Assembly: GCA_934717185.1 (NCBI GenBank)
Contig: CAKUYQ010000032.1
Coordinates: 1 to 28,865, forward strand
Source: an uncultured Bacteroidales bacterium
GTDB taxonomy: Bacteria > Bacteroidota > Bacteroidia > Bacteroidales > UBA932
Length of the DNA stretch: 28,865 nt
Direction of reading: 5' to 3'
The position numbers and the translations under genes are program-made. The notes beneath the pieces are model-generated. The model was not told the DNA's origin. It did no database searches and was given only the letters and a program-made list of their open reading frames with translations. Shown in pieces: positions 1 to 7,367 of this stretch (position 1 is the stretch's first letter; each line of letters starts with the position of its first letter).

Positions 1-1012
1 AGGCATAGCCCCCGCAAGCATAACAAAGCTAAAACTTAACGGTTCTCTTAACGCAGATGACTTTACATACATAACAAATAACTTTAAGAGCACTCTTGAG
101 AGCATAGATCTTTCACAAATAAAAAATGTTACAGAGATCCCTAACGAAACTTTTAAAGATTTCAGAGCCCTTGAAGAGGCCGTACTGCCTGAAACTCTCC
201 AAAAAATTGGCGATCTAGCATTTTGCAGAAGCTCCTTAAAGAGTATAGTAATACCTAATAGCGTAACAGAGATTGGTCAACAAGCATTTTCAGCATGGGC
301 TACTACATCAACAGATGAAAAAGATGAAAAAGACCCTAATTGTAAACTTGAATCAGTTGTTATAGGTTCGGGGCTTAAAGAGATTACTAAATATAGCTTT
401 TATCATCAGGAAAACCTTAAATCTGTCACATTTGCAGAGGGGAGTATATTGGAAAATATAGGCGATTATGCATTTTGTGACTGCAAATCACTCAAACAGA
501 TAAAATTACCTGAAACACTTAACCATATATGGCATAGCTCCTTTAGGAGGTGTGGACTTACAGAGATTACTATTCCCGACAATGTAACCGCATTGGAAAC
601 GTATTGTTTCTCAGGTTGCGACGAAGTAACAAAAATAACAATATCAAAAGACTCTAAATTGAAGTTCATAGGTAATTTTGCATTTAGTTTTAAATATGCT
701 CCAAGTTCTAAAACCATAGAGCTGCCTGCATCTTTGGAAGAAATTGGACAGAATATATTTAATTGTCATAATGGTAAAGCAACGGATGATAGAATCTACT
801 ACATAGAAACCATCATACTCCATTCACCAAAAGTTCTATATTTCACAGGTGGTGGAGGTTATACAAATCACTGGCCTTTTGGCCCAACCCCATATAATTC
901 TAACCTTAAAATAAAACTAAAGGTTCCAAAAGAGTTGGTAGAGGAATATAAAAACAAGCACTGGGTTATAAAAAATTTTGACATCAATTATATAGAAGCG
1001 ATTGAGGAATAA
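1..1012 (+). CDS. BspA-like leucine-rich-repeat (LRR_5) protein, C-terminal part, 5' end outside the window
   Basis: The reading frame is open from base 2 to the TAA at 1010-1012, giving 336 residues without a start, so the gene begins upstream of the window. The visible part consists of LRR_5 (BspA/TpLRR) repeats with recurring hydrophobic strands, aromatic residues, and motifs such as ITIPDNV and IELPASL. It ends in the same tail (KVPKELVEEY, then IEAIEE) as the complete paralogue at 2627-4861. The first 240 bases differ from 3859-4098 at only 9 positions by hand count, while the repeats from about base 270 onwards are much more divergent. By analogy with the paralogue it is probably the distal part of a surface lipoprotein, perhaps an adhesin. 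That is inference, because no signal peptide or N-terminal domain is visible. A hairpin terminator follows 33 bases after the stop. Confidence 0.85.
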   Translation, partial: GIAPASITKLKLNGSLNADDFTYITNNFKSTLESIDLSQIKNVTEIPNETFKDFRALEEAVLPETLQKIGDLAFCRSSLKSIVIPNSVTEIGQQAFSAWATTSTDEKDEKDPNCKLESVVIGSGLKEITKYSFYHQENLKSVTFAEGSILENIGDYAFCDCKSLKQIKLPETLNHIWHSSFRRCGLTEITIPDNVTALETYCFSGCDEVTKITISKDSKLKFIGNFAFSFKYAPSSKTIELPASLEEIGQNIFNCHNGKATDDRIYYIETIILHSPKVLYFTGGGGYTNHWPFGPTPYNSNLKIKLKVPKELVEEYKNKHWVIKNFDINYIEAIEE

Positions 1013-1044
1013 AGGATAGCCTGAAAAACTTCAAAACCATAAAG

Positions 1045-1072
1045 AGGGGTGACTATATAGTTAGTTACCCCT
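1045..1072 (+). terminator. Intrinsic terminator after the first LRR gene
   Basis: An 11-bp stem (AGGGGTGACTA with TAGTTACCCCT, one G-U pair) has a six-base loop and is followed directly by TTTT. It lies between the LRR stop codon at 1012 and the convergent regulator gene that ends at 1164. Confidence 0.75.
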
Positions 1073-1163
1073 TTTTAAATCCCTTAGTAAGCGTTAAAAA
1101 TAAGTTGGTAAAGATTTAGCAGTATTTTTGAGAAAAAATATAGACCGATAAGACAATTAAAGA

Positions 1164-2318
1164 TTACCAAGTTATTTTTTTAAGATTACTTAAATATTCG
1201 GCAGGACTAACCCCAACATATTTTTTAAAATATGTATAGAAATTAGCCTTTGTATTAAACCCGGCTCTGTAAGAGATGGAATTGATTGACAGTTGGGGAT
1301 TTTCAGCTAAAAGCCTTTTAGCATATTCAATTCTCAGCTCAACTCTGTAAGTCCTAAAGTCCTTGTCCATCTGGGTATTAAAGTACCATCTTAAAAAAGA
1401 TATATCTGTACCTAATTCGTGGGCAACCTCCTCTATGCTTTTATCCGAATTGAGATATTGCTCATTTCTTACCCACTCTTGCAGAGAATTTCTTAGTTTA
1501 TCTATCTCTTTATTACCTTTTAATTTACTGCCAACAGTTGCTTCATTTAACTTTACCTTGTCACCATTATCTGTATTCCCTTCATCCGGCTTTGTAACGC
1601 TATTCTTACTTAATATTGCAGGAAGATAATAATTAAGCTGCATTACATAGTTACCAAACCTAATAGTAAACATTATATAAAAAATTATATAACCTATTGT
1701 AAATATGTCATATAAAACAATAGGACCAAATGGAGCTACAAGTGCAAGCAAGCCAACAACAAGCGATGAATAGAAGCTGATAACACACCATCTTAATTTA
1801 TAATATTGTCCCTCATCGTAATACTCCTCCATTTTGGTTCTAAATTTTTTGTATTCAATGTTAAAGAGACGGATATAATATATATACAAGAAAATACAGG
1901 AAACTGCTCCCAAGCAGAGGATGAAAAACTTTCTATATACAAAAACAGACAATAAGAATAGCATTACAACCGCCGAGACCGATACAAGATGTAAAAAAAT
2001 ACTTTTCCTGTTTATATCCTGCGGACACATTAGCGTAATTAAGGTTTCTGTTATAAGCAATGCCTCATAAGCAGCAGCACTAATTGTAAATGCAGCAACA
2101 ATTAGCGGATCAACTACCGGTGCGCTTATCAACTCCAAATATCCGGGCAGAGCTATTACAAAATATGCAACAGCAAGAACAACTCTGGCATAACGTACTT
2201 TTCTGCTTCCTTCAATGTATGGTATACTAATCCCCAATATTATACAGCATAATACTGTAAGCGAGATTGCAGAGGCAAAGGATAAAAGGGTATATATAGT
2301 GTATGGCATTACTATCAA
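1164..2318 (-). CDS. Membrane-anchored AraC-family transcriptional regulator with about seven TM segments
   Basis: This 384-residue protein has two halves. Residues about 5-245 contain roughly seven hydrophobic segments, including YTLLSFASAISLTVLCCIIL near the start. The C-terminal ~100 residues form an AraC/XylS double helix-turn-helix: the first HTH lies around SIEEVAHELGTDISFLRWYF and the second around INSISYRAGFNTKANFYTYF, ending in the family signature (FKKYVGVSPAEYL). A charged linker of about 50 residues joins them. It is probably an inner-membrane one-component sensor that binds DNA from the membrane, but the signal is unknown. Its position between two LRR surface-protein genes suggests it may control one or both. 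The start could equally be the ATG at 2309 (residue 4). A -7-like box sits just upstream. Confidence 0.9.
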   Translation of the reverse strand: MIVMPYTIYTLLSFASAISLTVLCCIILGISIPYIEGSRKVRYARVVLAVAYFVIALPGYLELISAPVVDPLIVAAFTISAAAYEALLITETLITLMCPQDINRKSIFLHLVSVSAVVMLFLLSVFVYRKFFILCLGAVSCIFLYIYYIRLFNIEYKKFRTKMEEYYDEGQYYKLRWCVISFYSSLVVGLLALVAPFGPIVLYDIFTIGYIIFYIMFTIRFGNYVMQLNYYLPAILSKNSVTKPDEGNTDNGDKVKLNEATVGSKLKGNKEIDKLRNSLQEWVRNEQYLNSDKSIEEVAHELGTDISFLRWYFNTQMDKDFRTYRVELRIEYAKRLLAENPQLSINSISYRAGFNTKANFYTYFKKYVGVSPAEYLSNLKKITW

Positions 2319-2335
2319 AAATCTGTCAACAGAGA

Positions 2336-2343
2336 CAAATGTA
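2336..2343 (-). promoter_or_regulatory. Putative -7 box for the AraC-type regulator
   Basis: On the minus strand the sequence reads TACATTTG, a match to the Bacteroidetes -7 consensus TAnnTTTG. A start about 7 bases downstream would leave a leader of roughly 10-20 bases before the ATG at 2318 or 2309. I see no TTTG at the usual -33 distance, so this is moderate support only. Confidence 0.4.
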
Positions 2344-2429
2344 CTAAAGAATTTTCAATATACGCATTTATAGTACTGAATGAAGTTTTTGCTCCAAATT
2401 ATTGCTAAAAAATTATAAGCTCAATTAAG

Positions 2430-2455
2430 GCCAATGCCAACGCTAACGCCAAAGC
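2430..2455 (+). repeat. Dispersed hexamer repeat copy A (GCCAAT GCCAAC GCTAAC GCCAAA)
   Basis: Four consecutive hexamers of the form GCYAAN, plus a trailing GC. The same hexamer family recurs in other gaps at 4947-4984, 11131-11143, 23133-23148, 23295-23320 and 28747-28865. Confidence 0.8.
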
Positions 2456-2524
2456 ATAATTATATAAAAGAGCTAAGATACTACAAGACCTTATAACAGT
2501 AGAATAATCAGATAATAACCAATA

Positions 2525-2560
2525 GTGGTTTATTTTATATGTAAAAACCATTTAAACCAC
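2525..2560. promoter_or_regulatory. Inverted repeat upstream of the LRR lipoprotein gene, possible operator
   Basis: GTGGTTTA (2525-2532) is repeated as its exact reverse complement, TAAACCAC (2553-2560), across a 20-base AT-rich spacer, 67 bases before the lipoprotein ATG. It could be a protein-binding site or a leader hairpin. The neighbouring AraC-type regulator is an obvious candidate partner, although AraC proteins more often use direct repeats. Confidence 0.3.
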
Positions 2561-2626
2561 CGCATCTACCTCTAATTCACCTAATTTAAGCCAAATTTGT
2601 AGAAAGATTTAAATTGAGGAACAAGT

Positions 2627-4861
2627 ATGAAAAAACTAAAACAACTAACTCACTACGGAATCGTGTGTGCCGTTATGAGTCTTTGTGCAGCAGGATTGCC
2701 GTCTTGCAGTGATGACTACGATGATACAGAGATTAAGAAAGAGATTCAGGATGTAAAAGACCGCGTTGCCAAATTAGAGGAGTGGCAGAAGAGTGTTAAC
2801 TCAGACATTACATCCATTAAAGGTTTGGTGGAGGCACTCCAACAGAAGAACTTTATTACAGATGTAACCCCTGTAACAGAGGGTGGAGAGGAGGTTGGTT
2901 ATACAATCACATTCCAGACAGGAAAATCAATTACCATTAAAAACGGTGTAAACGGCAAGACTCCAATCATAGGTGTGGCAAAAGAGGGAGACATCTACTA
3001 CTGGACTATTAAGACAGGCGATGCAGACGCAGTGTTCATGACAGATGCAGATGGGAACAAGATGCCTGTAACAGGTCCTAAAGGTGAGGACGGAGCAGAT
3101 GCAGTAGCACCAAAGGTTAGAATCAACACAGAGAGCAACGAATGGGAGCTTTCTACAGACGGCGGCGAGACATGGACAGGCACAGGGGTAAAAGCAACAG
3201 GTGCAAACGGAGAGAATGGTGAAAAGGGAGAAAAAGGCGAGAAGGGTGATAAAGGGGACAAGGGAGAGAACGGTGAAAAAGGTGATAAAGGGGACAAGGG
3301 AGAGAATGGTGAGAAGGGTGATAAAGGAGAAAAAGGAGACAAGGGCGATGCAATCTTTGCTGAGGATGGCATAGATACAGAGAGCGACCCCGATAACGTT
3401 ATCTTTACCCTTGCAGACGGTACAACACTTACCATTCCAAAGGCAAAAGAGTTGGCAGTAGGTTTTGACAGCTTTGATTCATTCACTGTAAATTTGGGTG
3501 AGAATGAGATTGCAATTATTCTTCCTTCAACACTCAAGGAATCTGACTTTACAGCATTGGTGGCAGAGGTTAAGAGCGAGACAGGTACAGGTATGGATAT
3601 CTACACAAAGGCAGACCCATCATCTGCATGGAGTGTTAAGATAACAGAACCAACATTTACAGATGGCAAATATAACAATGATGCAAAGGTTAAGATAAAG
3701 ATGCCTTCAGATGCAAAAGATGGAGAAAAGGCTGTCTTGAAGATAACCCTTATTACAGGCAACGGGCAGGAGATCTCCGCTTCACGCATATTAGTATGCG
3801 ACAAAACTGTTGATACAGACGTTACTGCAGGTGGCCTTGAAGCCGTAATAAACGAGTTAGGCATAGCCCCCGCAAGCATAACAAAGCTAAAACTTAACGG
3901 TTCTCTTAACGCAGATGACTTTACATACATAACAACTAACTTTAAGAGCACTCTTGAGAGCATAGATCTTTCACAAATAAAAGATGTTACAGAGATCCCT
4001 AACGAAACTTTTAAAGATTTCAGAGCACTTGAAGAGGCCATATTGCCCGAAACTCTCCAAAAAATTGGCGATCTGGCATTTTGCAGAAGCTCACTAAAGA
4101 GTATAGTTATACCTAATAGCGTAACAGAGATAGGCAGCCAAGCCTTTTCGGCATGGGCCACAATTAGTGGTAATGCATCAGCTGAAAAAGACCCTAATTA
4201 TAAGCTTGAATCAGTTGTTATTGGTTCAGGGCTGAAAGAGATTAACAGTCATTGTTTTTATCGTCAGAAGAACCTTAAATCCGTCACATTTGCAGAGGGA
4301 AGCATATTGGAAAAAATATTTGTACAAGCGTTTTATTCCTGTAAATCGCTTGAATCAATTAAGTTACCGGAATCTCTCAAAGAAATACATAAAGAAGCTT
4401 TTTACAATTGTGGACTTACAGAGATTACTATTCCCGACAACGTAGTTAAACTACAAGAATCTTGCTTCTCTAAATGCGATAAAGTAACAAAAATAACAAT
4501 ATCAAAAGACTCTAAATTGGAGTCAATAGGTTATTATGTATTTAATTTTAAATATGTTCCAAGTTCCAGAACCATAGAGCTGCCTGCATCGCTGAAAGTA
4601 ATTGGTTCAGGCGCATTTATATGCCATGATGATAATTCAAATGAAGACGAGAGAATCTATTATATAGATACTATCATACTCCATTCCACAACAACTCTAA
4701 AATTCGATAATTCAAAAAGTAGTTCAATTAAACCTTTTGGCTATTCTAAAATACCTAAAATTAAGCTTAAAGTTCCAAAAGAGTTGGTAGAAGATTATAA
4801 AAAAGAAGGGTGGATTAAAGCACAATTTGATATCAATAATATAGAGGCTATAGAGGAATAA
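2627..4861 (+). CDS. Surface lipoprotein: DUF4988 coiled coil, collagen-like Gly-X-Y tract and BspA-like LRRs
   Basis: This 744-residue protein starts with a lipoprotein signal peptide whose lipobox is LPSC (Cys27). The acidic stretch after it (SDDYDD) resembles the Bacteroidetes lipoprotein export signal for surface exposure. Residues about 30-190 are DUF4988-like: a heptad-rich coiled coil (around VKDRVAKLEEWQ), then a beta-rich part. Residues 192-242 are 17 uninterrupted Gly-X-Y triplets, nearly all GEK, GDK or GEN. A beta-rich domain follows at about 245-400, and LRR_5 (BspA/TpLRR) repeats run from about 410 to the end. The arrangement suggests a trimeric stalk carrying an LRR ligand-binding head outside the cell; this is inference, and the ligand is unknown. 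The LRR half is a close paralogue of the truncated gene at the window start. The gene ends at a hairpin terminator. Confidence 0.93.
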   Translation: MKKLKQLTHYGIVCAVMSLCAAGLPSCSDDYDDTEIKKEIQDVKDRVAKLEEWQKSVNSDITSIKGLVEALQQKNFITDVTPVTEGGEEVGYTITFQTGKSITIKNGVNGKTPIIGVAKEGDIYYWTIKTGDADAVFMTDADGNKMPVTGPKGEDGADAVAPKVRINTESNEWELSTDGGETWTGTGVKATGANGENGEKGEKGEKGDKGDKGENGEKGDKGDKGENGEKGDKGEKGDKGDAIFAEDGIDTESDPDNVIFTLADGTTLTIPKAKELAVGFDSFDSFTVNLGENEIAIILPSTLKESDFTALVAEVKSETGTGMDIYTKADPSSAWSVKITEPTFTDGKYNNDAKVKIKMPSDAKDGEKAVLKITLITGNGQEISASRILVCDKTVDTDVTAGGLEAVINELGIAPASITKLKLNGSLNADDFTYITTNFKSTLESIDLSQIKDVTEIPNETFKDFRALEEAILPETLQKIGDLAFCRSSLKSIVIPNSVTEIGSQAFSAWATISGNASAEKDPNYKLESVVIGSGLKEINSHCFYRQKNLKSVTFAEGSILEKIFVQAFYSCKSLESIKLPESLKEIHKEAFYNCGLTEITIPDNVVKLQESCFSKCDKVTKITISKDSKLESIGYYVFNFKYVPSSRTIELPASLKVIGSGAFICHDDNSNEDERIYYIDTIILHSTTTLKFDNSKSSSIKPFGYSKIPKIKLKVPKELVEDYKKEGWIKAQFDINNIEAIEE
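3200..3352 (+). repeat. Collagen-like coding repeat, with a 36-bp unit in tandem
   Basis: Seventeen 9-bp Gly-X-Y codon triplets. Within them, 3245-3280 and 3281-3316 form a tandem 36-bp unit (GDK-GDK-GEN-GEK) that differs at only three third-codon positions. Such a tract can change length in steps of 9 or 36 bp without breaking the frame. Confidence 0.9.
3859..4130 (+). repeat. Direct repeat of the window start (LRR gene duplication)
   Basis: Bases 3859-4098 match 1-240 with 9 differences (about 96% identity). Similarity then drops to scattered near-identical blocks up to the two stop codons. The direct repeats lie 3,858 bases apart and bracket the AraC-type regulator gene. Confidence 0.9.
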
Positions 4862-4897
4862 AAGAGGATACACAGAAAGCCGAATAATACAAAAATC

Positions 4898-4931
4898 AGA
4901 GAGGGTGAACAAAAAACTGTTCATCCTCTCT
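4898..4931 (+). terminator. Hairpin terminator after the LRR lipoprotein gene
   Basis: A 13-bp stem (AGAGAGGGTGAAC with GTTCATCCTCTCT, one G-U pair) encloses an eight-base A-rich loop, 36 bases after the stop codon. There is no long T-tract behind it, so it may act as a 3'-end stabiliser as well as a terminator. Confidence 0.6.
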
Positions 4932-4932
4932 A

Positions 4933-4984
4933 AGTTTATAGTCAAAACCAAGCCAAAGACAAAGCTAACGCCAACGCCAAAGCC
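4933..4984 (+). repeat. Dispersed repeat copy B: GTTTATAGT module plus hexamer array
   Basis: GTTTATAGT (4934-4942) is followed by in-phase hexamers that can be read as AGCCAA, AGACAA, AGCTAA, CGCCAA, CGCCAA (4947-4984). The array runs directly into the stop codon of the convergent peptidase gene, whose TAG complement is at 4984-4986. The same two modules are paired again at 23133-23320. Confidence 0.75.
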
Positions 4985-6129
4985 TATTTACTCTTCTTCA
5001 GTCCAAAAATCTCCCTCATTTTATCCTTAGGCAAAGCCTTAACAGTCTTGCCGTTGTAACCAACAGAATCCTCCGCAGCAAACATAGAGTTCCATAACGC
5101 CTCCGCTGTTGCCTCAATTGTAGCCAAGAAGAGGGCAGACATATCATCATTATGGAGAAGTACAGGATTATATGTCTTACTGCTCTCATCTATAAGATTA
5201 TCTTTGTTAACAGAGAGAGCTATTACATAATCACCACTGCCGTTAGAGGCAATACCGCCTGTTCTGGCAAGTCCCAACATAGCCCTTTTGGCAATTCTTT
5301 CGAGGTTTCTGGCATCAACAGGAGCATCTGTAACCACAACCATCATACAGGAACCATCTGCCTTTTCCAAAGCAGATTTAAATGAGTACTGCCCCAACAT
5401 CTCCCCTACCGGAACTCCGCCAATCTGCAATACACCACCATAATTTGACTGAACCAAAACACCCACCGTATAACCACCAAGCGATTTTGGCAATACGCGG
5501 GAAGATGTCCCTATTCCACCCTTAAAACCAAAAATCTGAGTACCTGTACCTGCCCCAACATTACCCTCCTCAACAGGCCCGCCTTTAGCCTCTTCCAAAG
5601 CCTTTAAAACCATTTCAGGTTTGATGAACCTTGAACGTATATCATTTAATCCGCCATCATTTGTCTCTCCCACAACAGCATTTACAGACCTTACATTCTC
5701 ATTGCCAGGCTGCGCCAACGTATATGTAATGAGAGCATCAAGACCGGCCGCCACATTAAGAGTATTTGTCAATACAATTGGCGTTTCAATATTACCTAAC
5801 TCCTTTACCTGAGTGTATCCGGCAAGTTTGCCAAAACCGTTCCCAATATATATTGCCGCAGGAACCTTTTTTCTGAATATATTCCCATCATGAGGAATAA
5901 TGGCGGTAACGCCTGTGCGTTTATCATTCCCCTCATTAAGTGTAAATTGCCCCACTTTAACCCCCTGTACATCCGTAATTGCATTATATTTTCCGGGTTG
6001 GAAAATACCCAACTCAACATTATAGTCTCTTACCCTGTTTTGGGCAGAAAGGTTCTGCAATGGCATAACTGCATTGCCCATAAGGAGAACAGAGAGAAAT
6101 GCAGCCGATTTTAAGTAAAAATGCTTCAT
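4984..6129 (-). CDS. Exported P1-family (S58, DmpA-like) aminopeptidase/esterase
   Basis: I chose the ATG at 6129 because it opens a clean signal peptide (MKHFYLKSAAFLSVLLMGN, cleavage probably near NLSAQN). The in-frame ATG at 6156 would add nine residues and overlap the promoter box. The mature protein has the S58/DmpA fold signatures: GKYNAITDVQGVKVGQ at the start, the glycine-rich GNVGAGTGTQIFGFKGGIGT, and GIASNGSGDYVIALS. In the last of these, autocleavage before the Ser (about residue 298 of 381) creates the N-terminal nucleophile in characterised members. The family contains D-/L-aminopeptidases and beta-peptidyl hydrolases; the substrate here is unknown. Location is probably periplasmic. 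It is transcribed divergently from hflX. Confidence 0.92.
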   Translation of the reverse strand: MKHFYLKSAAFLSVLLMGNAVMPLQNLSAQNRVRDYNVELGIFQPGKYNAITDVQGVKVGQFTLNEGNDKRTGVTAIIPHDGNIFRKKVPAAIYIGNGFGKLAGYTQVKELGNIETPIVLTNTLNVAAGLDALITYTLAQPGNENVRSVNAVVGETNDGGLNDIRSRFIKPEMVLKALEEAKGGPVEEGNVGAGTGTQIFGFKGGIGTSSRVLPKSLGGYTVGVLVQSNYGGVLQIGGVPVGEMLGQYSFKSALEKADGSCMMVVVTDAPVDARNLERIAKRAMLGLARTGGIASNGSGDYVIALSVNKDNLIDESSKTYNPVLLHNDDMSALFLATIEATAEALWNSMFAAEDSVGYNGKTVKALPKDKMREIFGLKKSK

Positions 6130-6153
6130 AAACGTAATATTTGAATGTATATA

Positions 6154-6161
6154 CAAAGATA
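6154..6161 (-). promoter_or_regulatory. Putative -7 box for the P1 peptidase
   Basis: The minus strand reads TATCTTTG, matching TAnnTTTG, 24 bases before the chosen ATG at 6129. A TTTG (complement at 6187-6190) lies 25 bases further upstream, longer than the usual 19-21. Its position supports starting translation at 6129 rather than 6156. Confidence 0.5.
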
Positions 6162-6166
6162 GTTTT

Positions 6167-6174
6167 TACTTTTG
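6167..6174 (+). promoter_or_regulatory. Putative -7 box for hflX
   Basis: TACTTTTG matches the TAnnTTTG consensus, 29 bases before the hflX ATG. TTTG at 6140-6143 would be the -33 element with a 23-base spacer. It lies almost back to back with the peptidase -7 box, making a compact divergent promoter. Confidence 0.5.
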
Positions 6175-6203
6175 TGTTATTGTTTACAAAATGAGCTGAA
6201 AAG

Positions 6204-7367
6204 ATGGAAAAATGCGTATTTGTAAGTGTATGTTCTGTTAATAATACAATAGATGAGATAAACGAGTATTTAGATGAGTTGCAGTTTCTGGCCGAAACCG
6301 CAGGCGTTGAGGGTGAAAAACGTTTTATTCAGAACATGGAAAAACCAAATTCCAAAACATACGTCGGTGCCGGAAAATTAGAGGAGATAAAGACATATAT
6401 AACAGAAAAAGAGATTGGTCTCGTTATTTTCGATGACGAACTGTCCCCATCCCAGCTAAGAAACATAGAGCGTGAACTTGAATGCAGGATATTAGACAGA
6501 ACCAACCTTATATTGGATATTTTTGCGCAAAGAGCTAAGACAGCATACGCAAAAACACAGGTTGAACTTGCACAGTACCAATATCTTCTGCCAAGACTTA
6601 CAAGAATGTGGACACACTTGGAGAGGCAGAGAGGAGGTATTGGTATGAGAGGCCCGGGAGAGAGCCAGATAGAGACAGACAGACGTATTATCTTAGACAA
6701 GATAAGCAGGCTTAAGGAGCAGCTTAAAAAGATAGACAAACAGATGGCCTCACAACGCGGAAACAGAGGCAATATGGTAAGAATCTCCCTTGTAGGGTAC
6801 ACCAATGTTGGTAAAAGCACCCTTATGAATCTACTTGCCAAAAGCGATGTTTTTGCAGAGAACAAGCTCTTTGCAACATTGGACACCACAGTAAGAAAGG
6901 TTGTTATAGAGAATGTTCCTTTCCTGCTCAGCGACACAGTTGGTTTTATAAGGAAACTGCCAACCCAATTGGTTGAATCATTCAAGAGCACCTTGGATGA
7001 GGTTAGGGAGGCCGATATACTCATGCACGTTGTAGATATTTCGCATCCCAACTTTGAGGATCATATACGTGTAGTAAAGCAGACTCTGCAGGAGATAGGG
7101 GCCGGAAACAAGCCCGTATTTATGATTTTTAATAAGATAGATGCTTACAGGTATGTTGAGGCAGATGAGTTTGAAATAGGGCCTAAAAAGCAGGAAAATA
7201 TAAGTTTAGAGGAGCTTAAGAACTCATGGATGTACAAAGAGAATACCCCTGCAATATTCATCTCTGCTAAACAGAAACTGCATATAGACAAACTCCGCAA
7301 CGATCTTTACAAAATGGTGGCGGAGATTCATGCCGGACGCTATCCTTTTGATAATTTCCTATGGTAG
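6204..7367 (+). CDS. hflX: Ribosome-associated GTPase HflX
   Basis: At 387 residues this is slightly shorter than the E. coli enzyme, as is usual in this phylum. The N-terminal HflX domain (1-190) contains the family signature around RGGIGMRGPGESQIETDRR, followed by a charged helical linker. The G domain carries G1 GYTNVGKS (198-205), G3 DTVG (244-247) and G4 NKID (310-313). HflX binds the 50S E-site region and splits stalled ribosomes during heat or antibiotic stress in characterised bacteria. The coding strand is C-rich at third positions, like other plus-strand genes left of 15.8 kb. Its stop overlaps the end of the convergent hydrolase gene by nine bases, and no terminator hairpin is visible between them. 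Confidence 0.97.
   Translation: MEKCVFVSVCSVNNTIDEINEYLDELQFLAETAGVEGEKRFIQNMEKPNSKTYVGAGKLEEIKTYITEKEIGLVIFDDELSPSQLRNIERELECRILDRTNLILDIFAQRAKTAYAKTQVELAQYQYLLPRLTRMWTHLERQRGGIGMRGPGESQIETDRRIILDKISRLKEQLKKIDKQMASQRGNRGNMVRISLVGYTNVGKSTLMNLLAKSDVFAENKLFATLDTTVRKVVIENVPFLLSDTVGFIRKLPTQLVESFKSTLDEVREADILMHVVDISHPNFEDHIRVVKQTLQEIGAGNKPVFMIFNKIDAYRYVEADEFEIGPKKQENISLEELKNSWMYKENTPAIFISAKQKLHIDKLRNDLYKMVAEIHAGRYPFDNFLW

Larger units (their letters stand above)
2319..2626. other. Intergenic region between the divergent regulator and LRR lipoprotein genes
   Basis: This 308-base gap holds the regulator's -7-like box (2336-2343), a copy of the dispersed GCCAAC-type hexamer repeat (2430-2455), and an 8-bp perfect inverted repeat, GTGGTTTA/TAAACCAC (2525-2532 and 2553-2560). 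The rest is AT-rich. I find no convincing TAnnTTTG box for the plus-strand lipoprotein gene and no small gene. Confidence 0.6.

Noticed and set aside
3200..3352. Possible CRISPR-like array (36-bp repeats)
   Set aside because: The units are directly adjacent with no unique spacers, and they encode perfect Gly-X-Y triplets in the frame of a clear gene.
2998..3537. Open frame of 179 codons on the minus strand over the collagen tract
   Set aside because: It is low-complexity Ser/Pro/Phe repeat sequence produced by the complement of Gly-X-Y codons, and the plus-strand gene explains the region fully.
1..4861. LRR duplication as a transposon or integron cassette
   Set aside because: No transposase, integrase, terminal inverted repeats or attachment-site-like repeats are visible; ordinary tandem duplication with recombination is sufficient.
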